A DNA stretch of 64,000 bases from Apodemus sylvaticus (taxonomy: Eukaryota > Chordata > Mammalia > Rodentia > Muridae), in assembly GCF_947179515.1 (NCBI RefSeq), contig NC_067472.1, positions 82,958,291 to 83,022,290 of the forward strand, written 5' to 3'. The notes under the pieces are model-generated. The model ran no database searches. It was not told the DNA's origin and worked only from the letters and a program-made list of their open reading frames with translations. The first letter of the stretch is position 1. The number at the start of each line of letters is the position of its first letter. The position numbers and the translations under genes were made by a program. Shown here piece after piece: positions 1 to 9,988 of this stretch.

Positions 1-198
1 TGCTCTGAATCTACAAAATTGCATCCACGTTGGAGAGCTCGTTCCCCCAACCCCAATGAAATGACATTTCCTGGAGTTCACTCCACATGTGCCTACTTAC
101 TTCGTGGAAATTATTTCAGCTAATTTACTGGATGGAGGGGAAGACAGAGGGGAGAGAGGAGGAGGGGAAGACAGAGACCAGGAAAGAAAGGAGGGCAT

Positions 199-200
<2 letters not shown>

Positions 201-260
<60 letters not shown>
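201..260. repeat. (GA)n microsatellite
   Basis: About 30 uninterrupted GA dinucleotides follow a purine-rich stretch. Arg-Glu and Ser-Leu open frames across it are low-complexity artefacts. Confidence 0.97.
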
Positions 261-265
<5 letters not shown>

Positions 266-394
266 CGTGATGGGATAAATTGTGTCTTCATATGTCGGCT
301 TTCTAACCCTTGTCCTTCAGAATATGACTGTATTTGAGGACAGAGCCCTTCATGAAGGAACAATGGTAAAACTACATCGGGCTCGATACAGTCT

Positions 395-615
395 GACTGA
401 TGTCTTTATAGGAAGAGATTTTGACACTCCAGGAGACATCAGGGGTGCCTGTGTGGAGGAGAGATCCTGTGAGGACATTGAGGGAACAAGGAGAGAGGCT
501 TCAGGAGAAACTCTGCCTGCTGACATCTTGGCCTAGGACCTCTAGCCTGTGAGATAATGCATACTTTTTCTTGTTTAAACCGCCCAGTTGGTGATATTTT
601 GTTATGGAAAAATCA
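395..615 (+). mobile_element. MLT1-type MaLR LTR relic
   Basis: The segment carries the 3' half of an MLT1 LTR: a 'ctgctgacatcttgg' block, 'cctctagcctgtgaga', then 'gtttaaaccgcccagttggt' and 'tattttgttatgg' at the end. This is the conserved tail of the old ERVL-MaLR family, shared by most mammals. The 5' part is too diverged to bound precisely. Confidence 0.7.
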
Positions 616-624
616 GTTGATTTT

Positions 625-960
625 TTTTTTTCATTGCTGTGATAGGATACCATGAAGAGCCATTTCAGAAAGGGAGGGATTATGTTGGCTCATAGCTGGA
701 GAAAGGACATAAATTGTCGTGGTGGGGAGTCCTGGTGGCAGGAGCTGGTCACACTGCTCCTGCAATCAGGAAGTGAAGGGAGATGGCCGCTGGTGCTCTG
801 CTCTCTCCCCCTCTTATTAACGCCAAGGCCTCTCCCGTGACATACTGCTGCCCACATTCAAAACAGCTCTTTTCTCACTAGTTAAATCCTTCTGGAAACA
901 TCTGTGTTTCCATGGTGATTCTAAATCATGTCAAATTGACAACCAAGATTAACCATGGCA
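625..960 (-). mobile_element. MaLR-type LTR, minus strand
   Basis: It opens with 'attgctgtgataggatacc' and ends with 'gtttccatggtgattctaaa' followed by a 'gtcaaattgacaac' block. This is the reverse complement of a common rodent MaLR LTR; a plus-strand relative lies at 60066-60413. Frames inside are accidental. Confidence 0.65.
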
Positions 961-1040
961 AAGTCTTAGCAAACTAATATAATAACTGGTTCTTTGAATA
1001 TGTTTTCTCCCCTCCAAAACTCAAGTTGGACTTCTAACGG

Positions 1041-1422
1041 TGTACTGGCTGGTTTTGTATGTCAACTTGGCACAGGCTGGAGTTATCACAGAGAAAGGAG
1101 CTTCAGTTGGGGAAGTGCCTCCCTGAGATCCAGCTGTGGGGCATTTTCTCAGTTAGTAATCAAGGGGGAAGGGTCCCTTGTGGGTGGTACTCTTGGGTTC
1201 TATAAGAAAGCAAGCTGAGCAAGCCAGGGGAAGTAAGCCAGTAAGAAACATCCCTCCATGACCTCTGCATCAGCTCCTGCTTCCTCACCTGCTTGAGTTC
1301 CAGTCCTGACTTCCTTTAGTGATGAACAGCAGCATGGAAGTGTAAGCTGAATAAACCCTTTCCTCCCCAACTTGCTTTGTGGTCATGATGTTTGTGCAAA
1401 AATAGAAACCCTGACTAAGACA
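1041..1422 (+). mobile_element. Solo MaLR-type LTR (TG...CA)
   Basis: It starts 'tgtactggctggttttgta', has an AATAAA signal in 'gctgaataaacccttt' near 1350 and ends 'ctgactaagaca'. Flanks are aacgg (1036-1040) and aatgg (1423-1427), a 5-bp target duplication with one change. A short deletion near 1190 removes part of the middle. Same subfamily as 43022-43419 and 55941-56339, which lie in the opposite orientation. Confidence 0.85.
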
Positions 1423-1427
1423 AATGG

Positions 1428-1562
1428 CCACTGTGTAGTGCTAGGATAGGAGAGTAGAAACTTAAGTGCTTATATGTGGAATCTTTGGATAGTGATTAGA
1501 ATTAATAAGCATTAGGGTGATTTCGATGTTTGAACACTGGTGGCTATATAAGATCATAAAAT

Positions 1563-1598
<36 letters not shown>

Positions 1599-2070
1599 TA
1601 CACTGTCTCTGCCCCACTACAACCTATAACAACCATCTCTTTAGGTTTTGACATTTTCTGCTTCAAAATAGAAGAAAGAGAGGGAGATTAAGCAGACCCA
1701 CATGTGAAGTTTTATGAGTCAGGTAGGAAGGGTGAACATTGCCTCCACTCACACACACTGTCAGAACTTGGTCACATGGTTCTCCAAACCAGAAATGGGT
1801 CTTGGGACTGCCATCCCGTGAAGAGCCTCAACAGCCCTCAGATGGTCAGGAAAGCATGAACGTGGTGGCATTAATGTGGTACACACAGATTGCCCTTGTG
1901 GTAGCACAGAAAAAGGCTCAGCCAAATGATCTGTGTCGTGCAGAGTTGTCCTGGGGAGCTTGTGTTAGTCAAGGACTGCAGTGCACATATACACACCTTT
2001 CTTAAGTGTTTGTCCCATTTTGGATGAATGGAGAGGCTCCCAGGCTGGAGAGGAATTCTCCTTCATTGTT
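1428..2070. other. Non-genic sequence with one (CA)n tract
   Basis: Apart from a (CA)n run at 1566-1596 I recognise no repeat or exon. Short open frames lack coding character. Confidence 0.5.
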
Positions 2071-2074
2071 TTTC

Positions 2075-2390
2075 TTCGACAACTTCATATATGTATGCAT
2101 TGACTTTATTCTCCCTAGTTACCCTGTCCCCACTCCCCCGTCAACTCCCAGATGCCTCCTTTTACCTTCTCTTTTTTCCTTCTCCTTTCTTCCTTTTCTG
2201 AAGGTGGTAGTGGTAGAAACTGGCTGAGTTCAGTTAGTGCTGGGTTTTGGAATGTTGACTGATTTTGCTGGCAAACAGAGGTGCAATGGACATGACATTG
2301 CCGGAAGTATTTTATGGCACTCTTCCCATTCACCCCCTCTTCCCAGATATCCCCTGATCCTTGAGGGGGTTGATGTAGTTATCCAGTGTG
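2075..2390 (-). mobile_element. L1 (Lx-type) 3' UTR, first part
   Basis: Reads as the minus strand of an Lx-class L1 3' UTR, with a 'tccttgagggggttgatgta' block typical of the family. It breaks off near 2390 and resumes at about 2858, after an LTR-like insert. Confidence 0.6.
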
Positions 2391-2857
2391 GGGCCAGAAA
2401 GCCATGCATCTGGGTGAGCTGGTCCAGAGCAAGAGTGAGGTCAAGATGTGTCTAAATACGGAAAATCTCAGTCTGAGTCAAGCAGGAATATAAGACCGCT
2501 TCCTCCTTGCTCTGTGCTGCATGTTCCTGTGCACATGACCTTATAACCCCCATCTCTGCCACCCTAAGGTAGCCACATAGCCTGGTGGCCAGGTTACAGG
2601 TTTAACTTCCTCTCTTCCTATAAGGCCATGTCTAGCAAACATCTGGAATTCCTCTTCATGCAAATGAAGCCTTCCCAGCACGTATATTCACCCCTCAAGC
2701 CCCTACCCACTCCTGGAAGTTTATATAGCCCTGTTCTCCTTCAATAAAGAGAACTGTTTCACTGAAAACTGTCCCTAAAGAAGCTGTTTCTCCCTCCCTC
2801 ACACCTAACACACCCACTCTGTCTAAGTCTACAGTCAACAGTCCAGCCTGGTGTGCA
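2391..2857 (+). mobile_element. Solo LTR-like insertion inside the Lx element
   Basis: About 465 bp separate two colinear parts of the Lx 3' UTR. The insert has promoter and poly(A) features in order: 'gtttatatagccc' (TATA-like, near 2720), then 'caataaagag' (poly(A) signal, near 2742). Candidate ends are 'tgtggggcc' and 'gtgtgca'. No clear target duplication was found, so edges are approximate and the ERV class is open. Confidence 0.5.
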
Positions 2858-3440
2858 ATTCTCAATAGTCACTGTCTCAGAATTTTGACCAATTATGAGT
2901 CTTTGGTTTAACTTCTGCCCTCCGCAGAAGTTTCTTTGGCTAAGGTCAAAAACAACATTAATCTATCGGTACAAAAACATGTTTAAAAGGCAGTTTGAAA
3001 ACATGTTTATTTAACAAAACAACAATAGCAGGTTTCCTGTTAGGGCCTATGACTGCTTTTACAGAATTAGAGATTAATTTACTTCTGTGGAGCAAGCCTC
3101 AAATCCAATCAGAAATCAGTACATAGCCTTGTGGCACTATTGCATTAGTAGGTACATCTAACTGGAAAGTCAGTATTGTGGCATTCAGGGTTCACTGACC
3201 AGTAACCACCATTGATACCCCTCCCCCCTTCATGGTCTGCATAGCATCTTCTAGCACAATGAAAGCTAGCCAGCAGAAGGGAAGTTTTCAGGTCGGTTCC
3301 AGCTTGATTTTTCTGTGTCCTGTAACCAAAGTGTGTTGTGTCTTCACACTCTATTCTTCAGTAATAGTCTAACTACCTAGTTAGCTGGGAACCAAGAGCA
3401 ATAGAAGTAGCTGTGTTATTATGGAGGCCCCTGGATCCTC
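2858..3440 (-). mobile_element. L1 (Lx-type) 3' UTR, second part
   Basis: Continues the Lx 3' UTR with 'ttttgaccaattatgagtct', 'ctcaaatccaatcagaaat', 'atgaaagctagccagcag' and 'ttctgtgtcctgtaaccaa', in family order. Together with 2075-2390 it is one old, 5'-truncated insertion. Confidence 0.75.
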
Positions 3441-3594
3441 CTTAATCAACAAGTAGTAGAGAAATATGCTACACCGGACACAGAGATTTTCATTTAACAA
3501 TTTATATCTTCTTGGGAGGGGAAGCATTTTTCACTCAGGCAGCAAATCTGTACTCAAACTCATTTTTTAAAACAATATATTTTGAATTAGTTTA

Positions 3595-3752
3595 TGTGGT
3601 AGTCAATGAGAATGGCCCCCATGGACTCATATATTTGAATGCTTGGTCTCCAGTTAGTAGAACTGTCTGGGAAGGAGTAGGAGGAGGCATTGGAGGAGGA
3701 GTGTCAATGGGGGATGTGCTTTGAGGAAAGTTTCAACAGGCCACACCAGGCC

Positions 3753-3811
<59 letters not shown>

Positions 3812-4016
3812 TCTCTCTCTCTGCTTGCTGATTGTGGATCAAGATATATAGCTCTCAGCTACTTCTCCAGTACCATGCCTGCCTGCATGCTGCCATGATC
3901 TTTGCTGTGATGATAACGGACTAAACCTCTGAAACTGTAAGCAAGACCCCACTTGTTTTCTTCAAGTTTTCCTTGGTCATGGTGTCTCTTATAGCAATAG
4001 AACAATAACTAAGACA
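3595..4016 (+). mobile_element. MT-type MaLR LTR with internal (CT)n
   Basis: Starts 'tgtggtagtcaatgagaatg' and ends with 'ggtcatggtgtctcttatag' and 'aataactaagaca'. A (CT)n tract at 3758-3822 has grown inside the LTR. No 5-bp target duplication is visible. Confidence 0.8.
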
Positions 4017-4037
4017 GTGCATTTCTATTAGTTTGCC

Positions 4038-4401
4038 ATATGTTTGAATAGGGATGAATAGACTGATGTGTTTGAATGCTTGGTCCACAGGAAGTAGCAT
4101 TAGTAGGAGGTGTGGCCTTACTGGAGGAATTGTGTCACTGTGGGGGTGGACTTTGAAGTCTCTTATGTTCAAACTCTACCCAGTGTAGAATTCCAGTCTC
4201 CTCCTGACTACCTTTAGGTAAAGATGCAGAACTCTCAGCTCTTTCTCCAGGACCACGTCTGCCTGCATGCTGTCATGCTTCCTGCCATGATGATAATGGA
4301 CTAAACCTTTGAAATTGTAAGCCATCCCCAATATTAAGTGTTTTCCTTTATAAGAGTTGTCTTGGTCATGATATCCCTTTATAGCAATAAAACCCTAAGA
4401 C
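4038..4401 (+). mobile_element. Second MT-type MaLR LTR, head-to-tail with the first
   Basis: Carries 'tgtttgaatgcttggtcc', 'tagtaggaggtgtggcc', 'gatgataatggactaaacc' and a 3' end 'aaaaccctaagac'. It lies about 20 bp after the preceding LTR in the same orientation but is diverged from it, so two separate insertions are more likely than a tandem copy. Confidence 0.75.
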
Positions 4402-4535
4402 TTCATCTTTAGTTTTGGTTGATCCATCCCTAACCCCCTCCTCTCAATGAGAGTAATTTTAATGGACATTTCTTGAGGTACTAAGTTTTATTATAGTTTT
4501 CATTGTTGAGGTTCAGATGTTCCTCTGAAGATGGA

Positions 4536-4939
4536 TGTGCTGATTTGGTTTTTGTCATCTTGACACATGCTAGGATCATATGGGAAGAGAGAACTTAAAC
4601 TGAGAAAGTGCTTCCATTGGATTGGCATGTAGGCAAGTATATGGTGATTTTTCTTGACTGGTGATTGATGTGGGAGGGCCTAGAGCAACCCTGAGCTTTT
4701 GTGCTTGGGTCGTAGAAGATCACAGTTTGAGAAACCCATGAGAAGCAAGCTACTAAGCAAGGCTCCTCCATGGCCCCTGTATCAGCTCCTGCCTCCAAGT
4801 TGCTGCCTTGATTTAATTCTTGCCTTGGCTTTCCTCAAGAGGACAGACTGATTGAGACATGTAAGCCAAGTAAACACTATTCTCCTCAAGCTGCTTTTGG
4901 TCACAGTCTTTTTTGCAGCAGTGGAAACTAAGCAAGATA
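4536..4939 (+). mobile_element. MaLR-type LTR
   Basis: Starts 'tgtgctgatttggtttttg' and ends 'gcagtggaaactaagcaaga', with 'gtaagccaagtaaacac' upstream of the end. It is an old LTR with a mutated 3' CA. Confidence 0.7.
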
Positions 4940-5040
4940 CTAGCCTCTACTATTCCTATTTCATTTGGTCAGATATACTCAGAGAAATTTTATTTATTTA
5001 TTTATTTTCATTTTTGAAAAGCATGTTCTTTTATTGAAAA

Positions 5041-5545
5041 AGGAAGTAAAAACATTTTATGATAAATTTGAAGATTTACATGGAAAATATTTCTAATAAA
5101 ATTGTAGAAAAATATAGAAAAACGTTAAAATTGAAGATTATCATGTAAAATTTTATATAAATATAATAATGGTAGGTATAAAAGTATTTCTAAGTTGGTT
5201 GAAAGTAGAATTATAAACATTTTCAGGTAAAATTGAAGATTTACATAGAAAATATTTCTGATAAAATTCAAGAAATATATAGAAAAACATGTTAAAATTG
5301 ACTTTCATGAAAAATTATACAGATAAAATGGTAGACATAAAAAACCTTTCTAAATTAATTGAAGGTGGAATTAAAAACCTTTTGTGATAAAATCAGAGAT
5401 TCACATGGAAAACACTTTTGATAAAACAGAAAAAATATAGAGAGAAACATGTTAAAATTGAAGATTATCATGAAAAATAATGCAGATGGAATTACAAATA
5501 TTTTCTGATAAAATTGAAGATTTACATGAAAAACATCTCTGTTAG
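5041..5545. repeat. AT-rich tandem array, about 160-bp period
   Basis: The motif 'gaagatttacatggaaaa' and close variants recur at about 5070, 5235, 5395 and 5516, so spacings are near 165, 160 and 121 bp. Each unit also holds a second 'ttgaagattatcatg'-like block. Copies differ by many substitutions. I do not recognise the family. The array abuts the truncated end of the following L1. Confidence 0.7.
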
Positions 5546-5665
5546 TCTATGTCTTTTTATTTGAGAATTGAGTCCATTGATGATAAGAGATATTAAGGAA
5601 TAGTGATTGTTGCTTCCTGTTATTTTTGATGTTATGTTTGTGTGGTTATCTTCTTTTTGGTTTGT
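5546..5665 (-). pseudogene. L1 ORF2 N-terminal fragment
   Basis: The minus strand encodes the start of the ORF2p endonuclease domain, recognisable by a short NGLNSQIKRHR-like stretch. ORF2p normally exceeds 1,200 residues and holds endonuclease and reverse transcriptase. Only about 40 codons remain before the AT-rich array, so it is non-functional. Confidence 0.65.
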
Positions 5666-5672
5666 TGGAAGA

Positions 5673-6107
5673 TTACTTTCTTGTTTTTTCTAGGGTGTAG
5701 TTTCCCTCCTTGTGTTGGCATTTTCCATCTATTATCCTTTGTAGGGCTGGATTTGTAGAAAGATATTGTGTAAGTTTGGTTTTATCATGGAATATCTTGG
5801 TTTCTCCATCTATGGTGATTGAGAGTTTTGCTGGGTATAGTAGTCTGGGCTGGCAAGAGAATTTGTATTCTCTTAGGGTCTGTATGACATCTACCCAGGA
5901 TCTTCTAACTTTTATTGGCTCTGTCAAGAAGTCTGGTATAATTCTGATAGATCTGCCTTTATAAGTTAGTTGCCCTTTTTCCCTTACTGCTTTTAATATT
6001 CTTTCTTTGTTTAGTGCATTTGGTATTTTGATTATGTGCCAGGAGGACTTTCTGTTTTGGTCCAGTCTGTTTGGAGTTCTGTAGGCTTCTTGTTTGTTAA
6101 TGGGCAT
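5673..6107 (-). pseudogene. L1 ORF1p C-terminal (RRM + CTD) remnant
   Basis: A 144-residue open stretch matches the C-terminal half of rodent L1 ORF1p, the trimeric RNA-binding chaperone of the retrotransposon particle. It holds the AYRTPNRLDQ segment, a KERILKAVREKG block, the LREYK...QPRLLYPAKLS region and the QYLSTNPALQRI tail. The methionine is internal to ORF1; a frame break near 6110-6230 separates it from the coiled coil. Not an independent gene. Confidence 0.88.
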
Positions 6108-6234
6108 CTCTTTCTTTAGGTTAGGGAAGTTTTCTTCTATAATTTTTGTTGAAGATATTTCCTGGCACTTTAAGTTGTAAATATTTGTTCTCTTCTATAT
6201 CTATAATCCTTAGGTTTGGTCTTCTCATTGTGTC

Positions 6235-6492
6235 CTAGATTTCCTGGATGTTTTGGGTTATAAGCTTTTTGCATTTTGCATTTTCTTTGACTGTTGAGTC
6301 AATGTTTTCTATTGTATCTTCAGCACCCGAGATTCTTTCTTCTATCTCTTGTATTCTGTTGTTGATGCTTGTATCAATGAATCCTGATTTCTTTCCAAGG
6401 TTTTCTATCTCCAGAGTTCTCTCCCTTTGTGATTTCTTCATTGTTTCTACTTCCACTTTTAGATCCTGGATGGTTTTGTTCAGTTCCTTCAC
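6235..6492 (-). pseudogene. L1 ORF1p coiled-coil remnant
   Basis: An 85-residue frame rich in E, K, N and I with heptad spacing (IQDLKVEVETMKK..., IQEIEERISGAEDTIE). In L1 ORF1p this segment drives trimer formation. It sits between the N-terminal and RNA-binding pieces in the same orientation, but in a separated frame. Confidence 0.82.
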
Positions 6493-6556
6493 TTGATTGT
6501 TTGTGTTTTCCTGTAATTCTTTAAGGGATTTTTGTGTTTCCTCTTTAAGGACTCTT

Positions 6557-6729
6557 TTTTTTTTTTTCCCAATTTTTTGAATTTGGTTTTTTCCAGACAG
6601 GGTTTCTCTGTGTAGCCCTGGCTGTCCTGGAACTCACTCTGTAGACCAGGCTGGCCTCGAACTTAGAAATCTGCCTGCCTCTGCCTCCCAGAGTGCTGGG
6701 ATTACAGGTGTGCACCATCACCGCCCGGC
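6557..6729 (-). mobile_element. B1 SINE inside L1 ORF1
   Basis: Poly(T) lies on the left, then 'cagggtttctctgtgtagcc' and on to 'caccgcccggc' on the right. A perfect 12-bp target duplication, ttaaggactctt, flanks it (6545-6556 and 6730-6741). The B1 therefore entered an L1 already resident. Confidence 0.96.
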
Positions 6730-7041
6730 TTAAGGACTCTTAACCTGTTGACCCATGTTCTCCTGTATTTCTTTAAGGGAGTTATTTAAGTCCTTCTTGA
6801 AGCCCTTTATCAGCATTATAAGACACGATTTTAAATCCAACTCTTTCTTTTCTGGTATGTTGGGGTATCCGGGACTTGCTGTGGTGGGAAAATTGGGTTC
6901 TGATGTTGCCAAGTAGTCTTGGTTTCTGTTGTTATAGTTTTCATGCTTGCCTTTCGCCATCTGGTTATCTCTGGTGTTAGTTGGTCTTGCTGTCTCTGGC
7001 TGGAGCTTGTTCCTCCTGTGGGCCTGTAAGCCTGTGTCCAT
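6730..7041 (-). pseudogene. L1 ORF1p N-terminal remnant
   Basis: The minus strand gives the MAKGKHENYNNRNQ-type start of rodent ORF1p and its low-complexity N-terminal domain. The MAKGK methionine is the likely original start; codons upstream of it belong to the 5' UTR. The B1 cuts the frame after about 70 codons. Confidence 0.82.
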
Positions 7042-7320
7042 ATTCCTGGGAGACCAACTCTCTTCTGGCAGGGTCTGTGCACAGAAGGCTGTGGAGCTGC
7101 CTGGCTCCCTGGTGCAAATGGCAGCTTAAAGACCTCTGTCCTAGCTGCTCCACTGATCATATGCCCTGTGTGCTCCCAGTTGTTCCCCTCCAGAGAGAAG
7201 GTGGAGACCTCACCTCCCAGCTCAGAAGTGAAAGCGCTGCTGGGAGATCACTCTCTCCTGGCAGGTCGTGCACAGAAGGCTGTGGAGTCACCTGGCTCCC
7301 TGGTGCCTCAGAGAAACTTT
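7042..7320 (-). promoter_or_regulatory. L1 5' UTR with two promoter-monomer copies
   Basis: The block 'cacagaaggctgtggag' with nearby 'ctggctccctggtgc' occurs at 7080 and again at 7271, a spacing of 191 bp. This fits the tandem monomers of rodent L1 promoters (about 200 bp each). The outer copy is partial. Promoter activity is unlikely given age. Confidence 0.65.
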
Positions 7321-8395
7321 AGATAGCTTCTTTTATGTCTGGCATTAGAAGTTGGGAGAGCTCAAATTTCCTGAGGACTGTACCTAGACTTTTTACATTG
7401 TGGTTATTGTTGTGAATGAATAAGAACAGGAAGTGCTTTGCTGGGAGGAGAATTGGTACTATTCTGTCAGTCCCAAGTAGAAACCTTATTAGCTGCTTAA
7501 TAAGAAAATATAACATAAAGAACTGTTAAGTAGAATCTAGGTGTGGAAAGGCACATCTGTAAGTCCTACCAGTCAGAAGTTTAAGGTTATCTCAAGTGAG
7601 TTTGAGGGATGCTCAAGATTGTCTCACAAAACAAACAATAAGCAAGAAGATAACCAGGTAACTAAAATTGCATGAAGACAGTATTGATTTATCAGAGAGG
7701 AAGCAATTGAAGGGAATTTCAATACCCCTAGTTTTGGGGAAATAATGAAAAAATGGAATTGACACTTGGAGACAGGTACTCTGGGCACTAATGCTTAGAT
7801 GTGTATGCAAGGGCTGGGTCTGAAGAAAAATGCACTGGGGTCGTCTTCTCAGGACAGTTTCCAGCTGCAGACTGGGATCAGCTGGTGTCATGGGAGAAAG
7901 TATCAGGAGACAGGAAGCATTGCTAGGGATGCTCAGGAGAAGAGAAAGAGCCTTCTGCAGCTCTAGTCACCCTCTAATGCCCTCAGAGAACAGAACCTAT
8001 CAGGAAGCAGCTAGAAACGCAGAGACGCGCTTTTTCAGTTGCTGGCTCCTGGATCATAAGACCTCAGTGTTGGGTTTGGGGCTGAGAGATAACAGCTTAA
8101 CAACTGGCACAGGGCCAGCTGGGCCAGAACCTCATCTCACTTCCCTGGAGATAAGAATTCTGGTGGGATGAAGGGACGTGCCCATGAGCTCAAGGGCATG
8201 TGAGTAGTCCTAGGGAAGAGGTGCCATCCTTCAGGGGCTCCTGAAGGCTCAGACAGGGGCCCAGGGATAGCCAGCACTGGCAGCTACAAGGTGGGGGAAA
8301 GGATTGTGGTAGCAAGAGATGAGAAGGTGCTGGCACTGCCTTCCTTCCTGTTACTCTTTACAGAGCCTACAACCATGGAGGAGAGTGAGAAAACA

Positions 8396-8398
<3 letters not shown>
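7321..8398. other. Mostly unique DNA with a B1-like relic
   Basis: A weak B1-like plus-strand remnant lies near 7537-7645, ending in 'gattgtctcacaaaacaaac'. The rest shows no recognised repeat or exon; the longest frame (113 codons, 7830-8171) has no coding signature. Confidence 0.4.

Positions 8399-8453
<55 letters not shown>
8399..8453. repeat. (GA)n microsatellite
   Basis: Pure GA repeat, about 27 units. Confidence 0.97.
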
Positions 8454-8458
<5 letters not shown>

Positions 8459-8541
8459 TGAGTATGGGAATTGGGTAGCACAAAATGTACGCTTCCCAGT
8501 TAAATGAATGTCATGGAAATAATTTCTTAACAATGTCCCAC

Positions 8542-8542
8542 T

Positions 8543-8614
<72 letters not shown>

Positions 8615-8680
8615 CAGGGTGGGAGAGAGAGGGGAGGGGAAGGAGAGGGAGAGGGAGAGGGTGAGGGAGAGGGAGAAAGC
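8542..8680. repeat. Compound (TG)n-(GA)n-(GGGAGA)n tract
   Basis: TG at 8542-8567 passes directly into GA at 8568-8613, then into an imperfect GGGAGA/GAGGGA run to about 8680. Confidence 0.95.
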
Positions 8681-8699
8681 ATTCAAGAAATTTGTGTTT

Positions 8700-9735
8700 T
8701 TATTTTGACTGTTCGCAATCAGAAATAAGACCTTAGTTCTTGGCCATGAAGGGCCATAAGAACTGTACAGTGTAAGCCTGGAGTTAGCTAAATATCACAT
8801 TATAGTTTTAACACTAAGTCTGTGAATGATTCCTGATTAGAACCTTGGATTTGGATACTATTGGAGACTTTGGGGAAGTAATATTCACTCTTTAGTCTGG
8901 TGCTTCCATGTTACAATTAAATACCAGTTCAAATGATGAAAATACACTTACTGTCATAAATACTAAGCATCTACTGTGTATAGGTCTTGTGCTAGATTGA
9001 CAACACTGAATGAGATGCAAGCCTTGAAGGAGCCTTTGGAACATTTGCATTCTAGAATAGGAATAAAACAGAACCTGAATTAGCAATCTGTGTAGCTAGC
9101 CACTTGACAGGGTCGGGCCCTTGTTCTCAGAGGTGGTCAGATGAGGGATTCCATACCTGGGGGAGATGTCACAGACAAGGTGAGATATTATTTAGATATT
9201 AAAGGATTATCAGGATTTAGGCACTCCTAAGGGCAGAATCCATTTATTACTCCTCAGAATAGCCATTCTGGAGGAAGAAATGCATCATTTTTCTTTGTGC
9301 TTCTCGGAAACAAAGCTGGAGATCTTACCAGACAAGATACTAAGACTTAATACAAAGATTTGCTTAAAAACGTGTGACATGAGAACCAGAGCCAACAAAA
9401 GGAGTCATTGATCAGAGGGCTGCGCCTGGAAACGGCCATCACACGGGTGACTCAGCAGAACCATAGGAAAGGACAGTGTTCTCATAAACAGTTCTGGGAC
9501 AATAGGGGACCAGGACAGAGAAAATGTAAAATTAGACCCTTACATCATACCTACACAAAATCTATTGCAAGAGCATTATGGGTCCAGCTTTTAGAAGGCA
9601 AATAATAAAGCTTTTAGGAGATAATATGAAAGAATGTTTTCCTGACCTCAGGGGAAAATTCTTAAGTAAGATACAAATCACCAGCTATGGATTTGGCTCT
9701 GTTCAAATAAGAACTTCTCTTTATTAAAAGGCATT
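8700..9735. other. Unique DNA with one ancient-repeat-like block
   Basis: 8955-9065 has the pattern 'agcatctactgtgtataggt' followed by a 'ccttgaaggagcctttgg'-like stretch, typical of old L2-class relics. Nothing else is recognised. Confidence 0.35.
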
Positions 9736-9740
9736 AGTAA

Positions 9741-9820
9741 GGGCTAGGGATATGGCTCAGTGGTAGAGTACTTGCCTGTTTTCCATAGGCCCTGAGTTTG
9801 ATCCCTAACACCAAAGGGAA
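9741..9820 (+). mobile_element. ID-type SINE
   Basis: 'gggctagggatatggctcag', 'tggtagagtacttgcctg' and 'ccctgagtttgatccctaac' show the tRNA-Ala-like A and B boxes of ID elements. It is degenerate, so not a tRNA gene. Confidence 0.75.
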
Positions 9821-9875
9821 ATAGAAATATGTCAGTAAAAGGGAAAAAGATGAGTCCTCAATACAAGTACCCTTA

Positions 9876-9988
9876 AGCCAAGTGTTCGGGCACACAGATG
9901 ATGCTACTGATGTGGAGGCTGAGGCAGATGGATCACAAGTTTGAAGTCAAACTGGAATGCATAGAGAAACCTTGACTCTAAACAATTA
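9876..9988 (+). mobile_element. Old B1-like SINE
   Basis: 'gtggaggctgaggcagatgg' and 'agagaaaccttgactctaaa' match the middle and 3' end of B1. With the ID piece just upstream this could be one B4-like ID/B1 composite. Confidence 0.55.

Larger units (their letters stand above)
5546..7320 (-). mobile_element. Rodent L1, 5' portion, with B1 insertion
   Basis: Read on the minus strand this gives 5' UTR, ORF1, the inter-ORF gap and the first codons of ORF2 (endonuclease N-terminus), then stops at 5546. It therefore keeps the 5' end and lacks most of ORF2 and the 3' UTR. A B1 interrupts ORF1 at 6557-6729. Confidence 0.9.

Noticed and set aside
3595..4401. Two adjacent same-direction LTRs as a possible provirus or tandem duplication
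   Set aside because: There is no internal region between them and they are clearly diverged; independent insertions fit better.
5673..6107. A 144-codon frame that looks protein-coding
   Set aside because: It is the C-terminal part of L1 ORF1 in a broken element, not a host gene.
9741..9820. tRNA-like A and B boxes
   Set aside because: These belong to an ID SINE with degenerate boxes and no cloverleaf; the same holds for 22846, 25126 and 44668.
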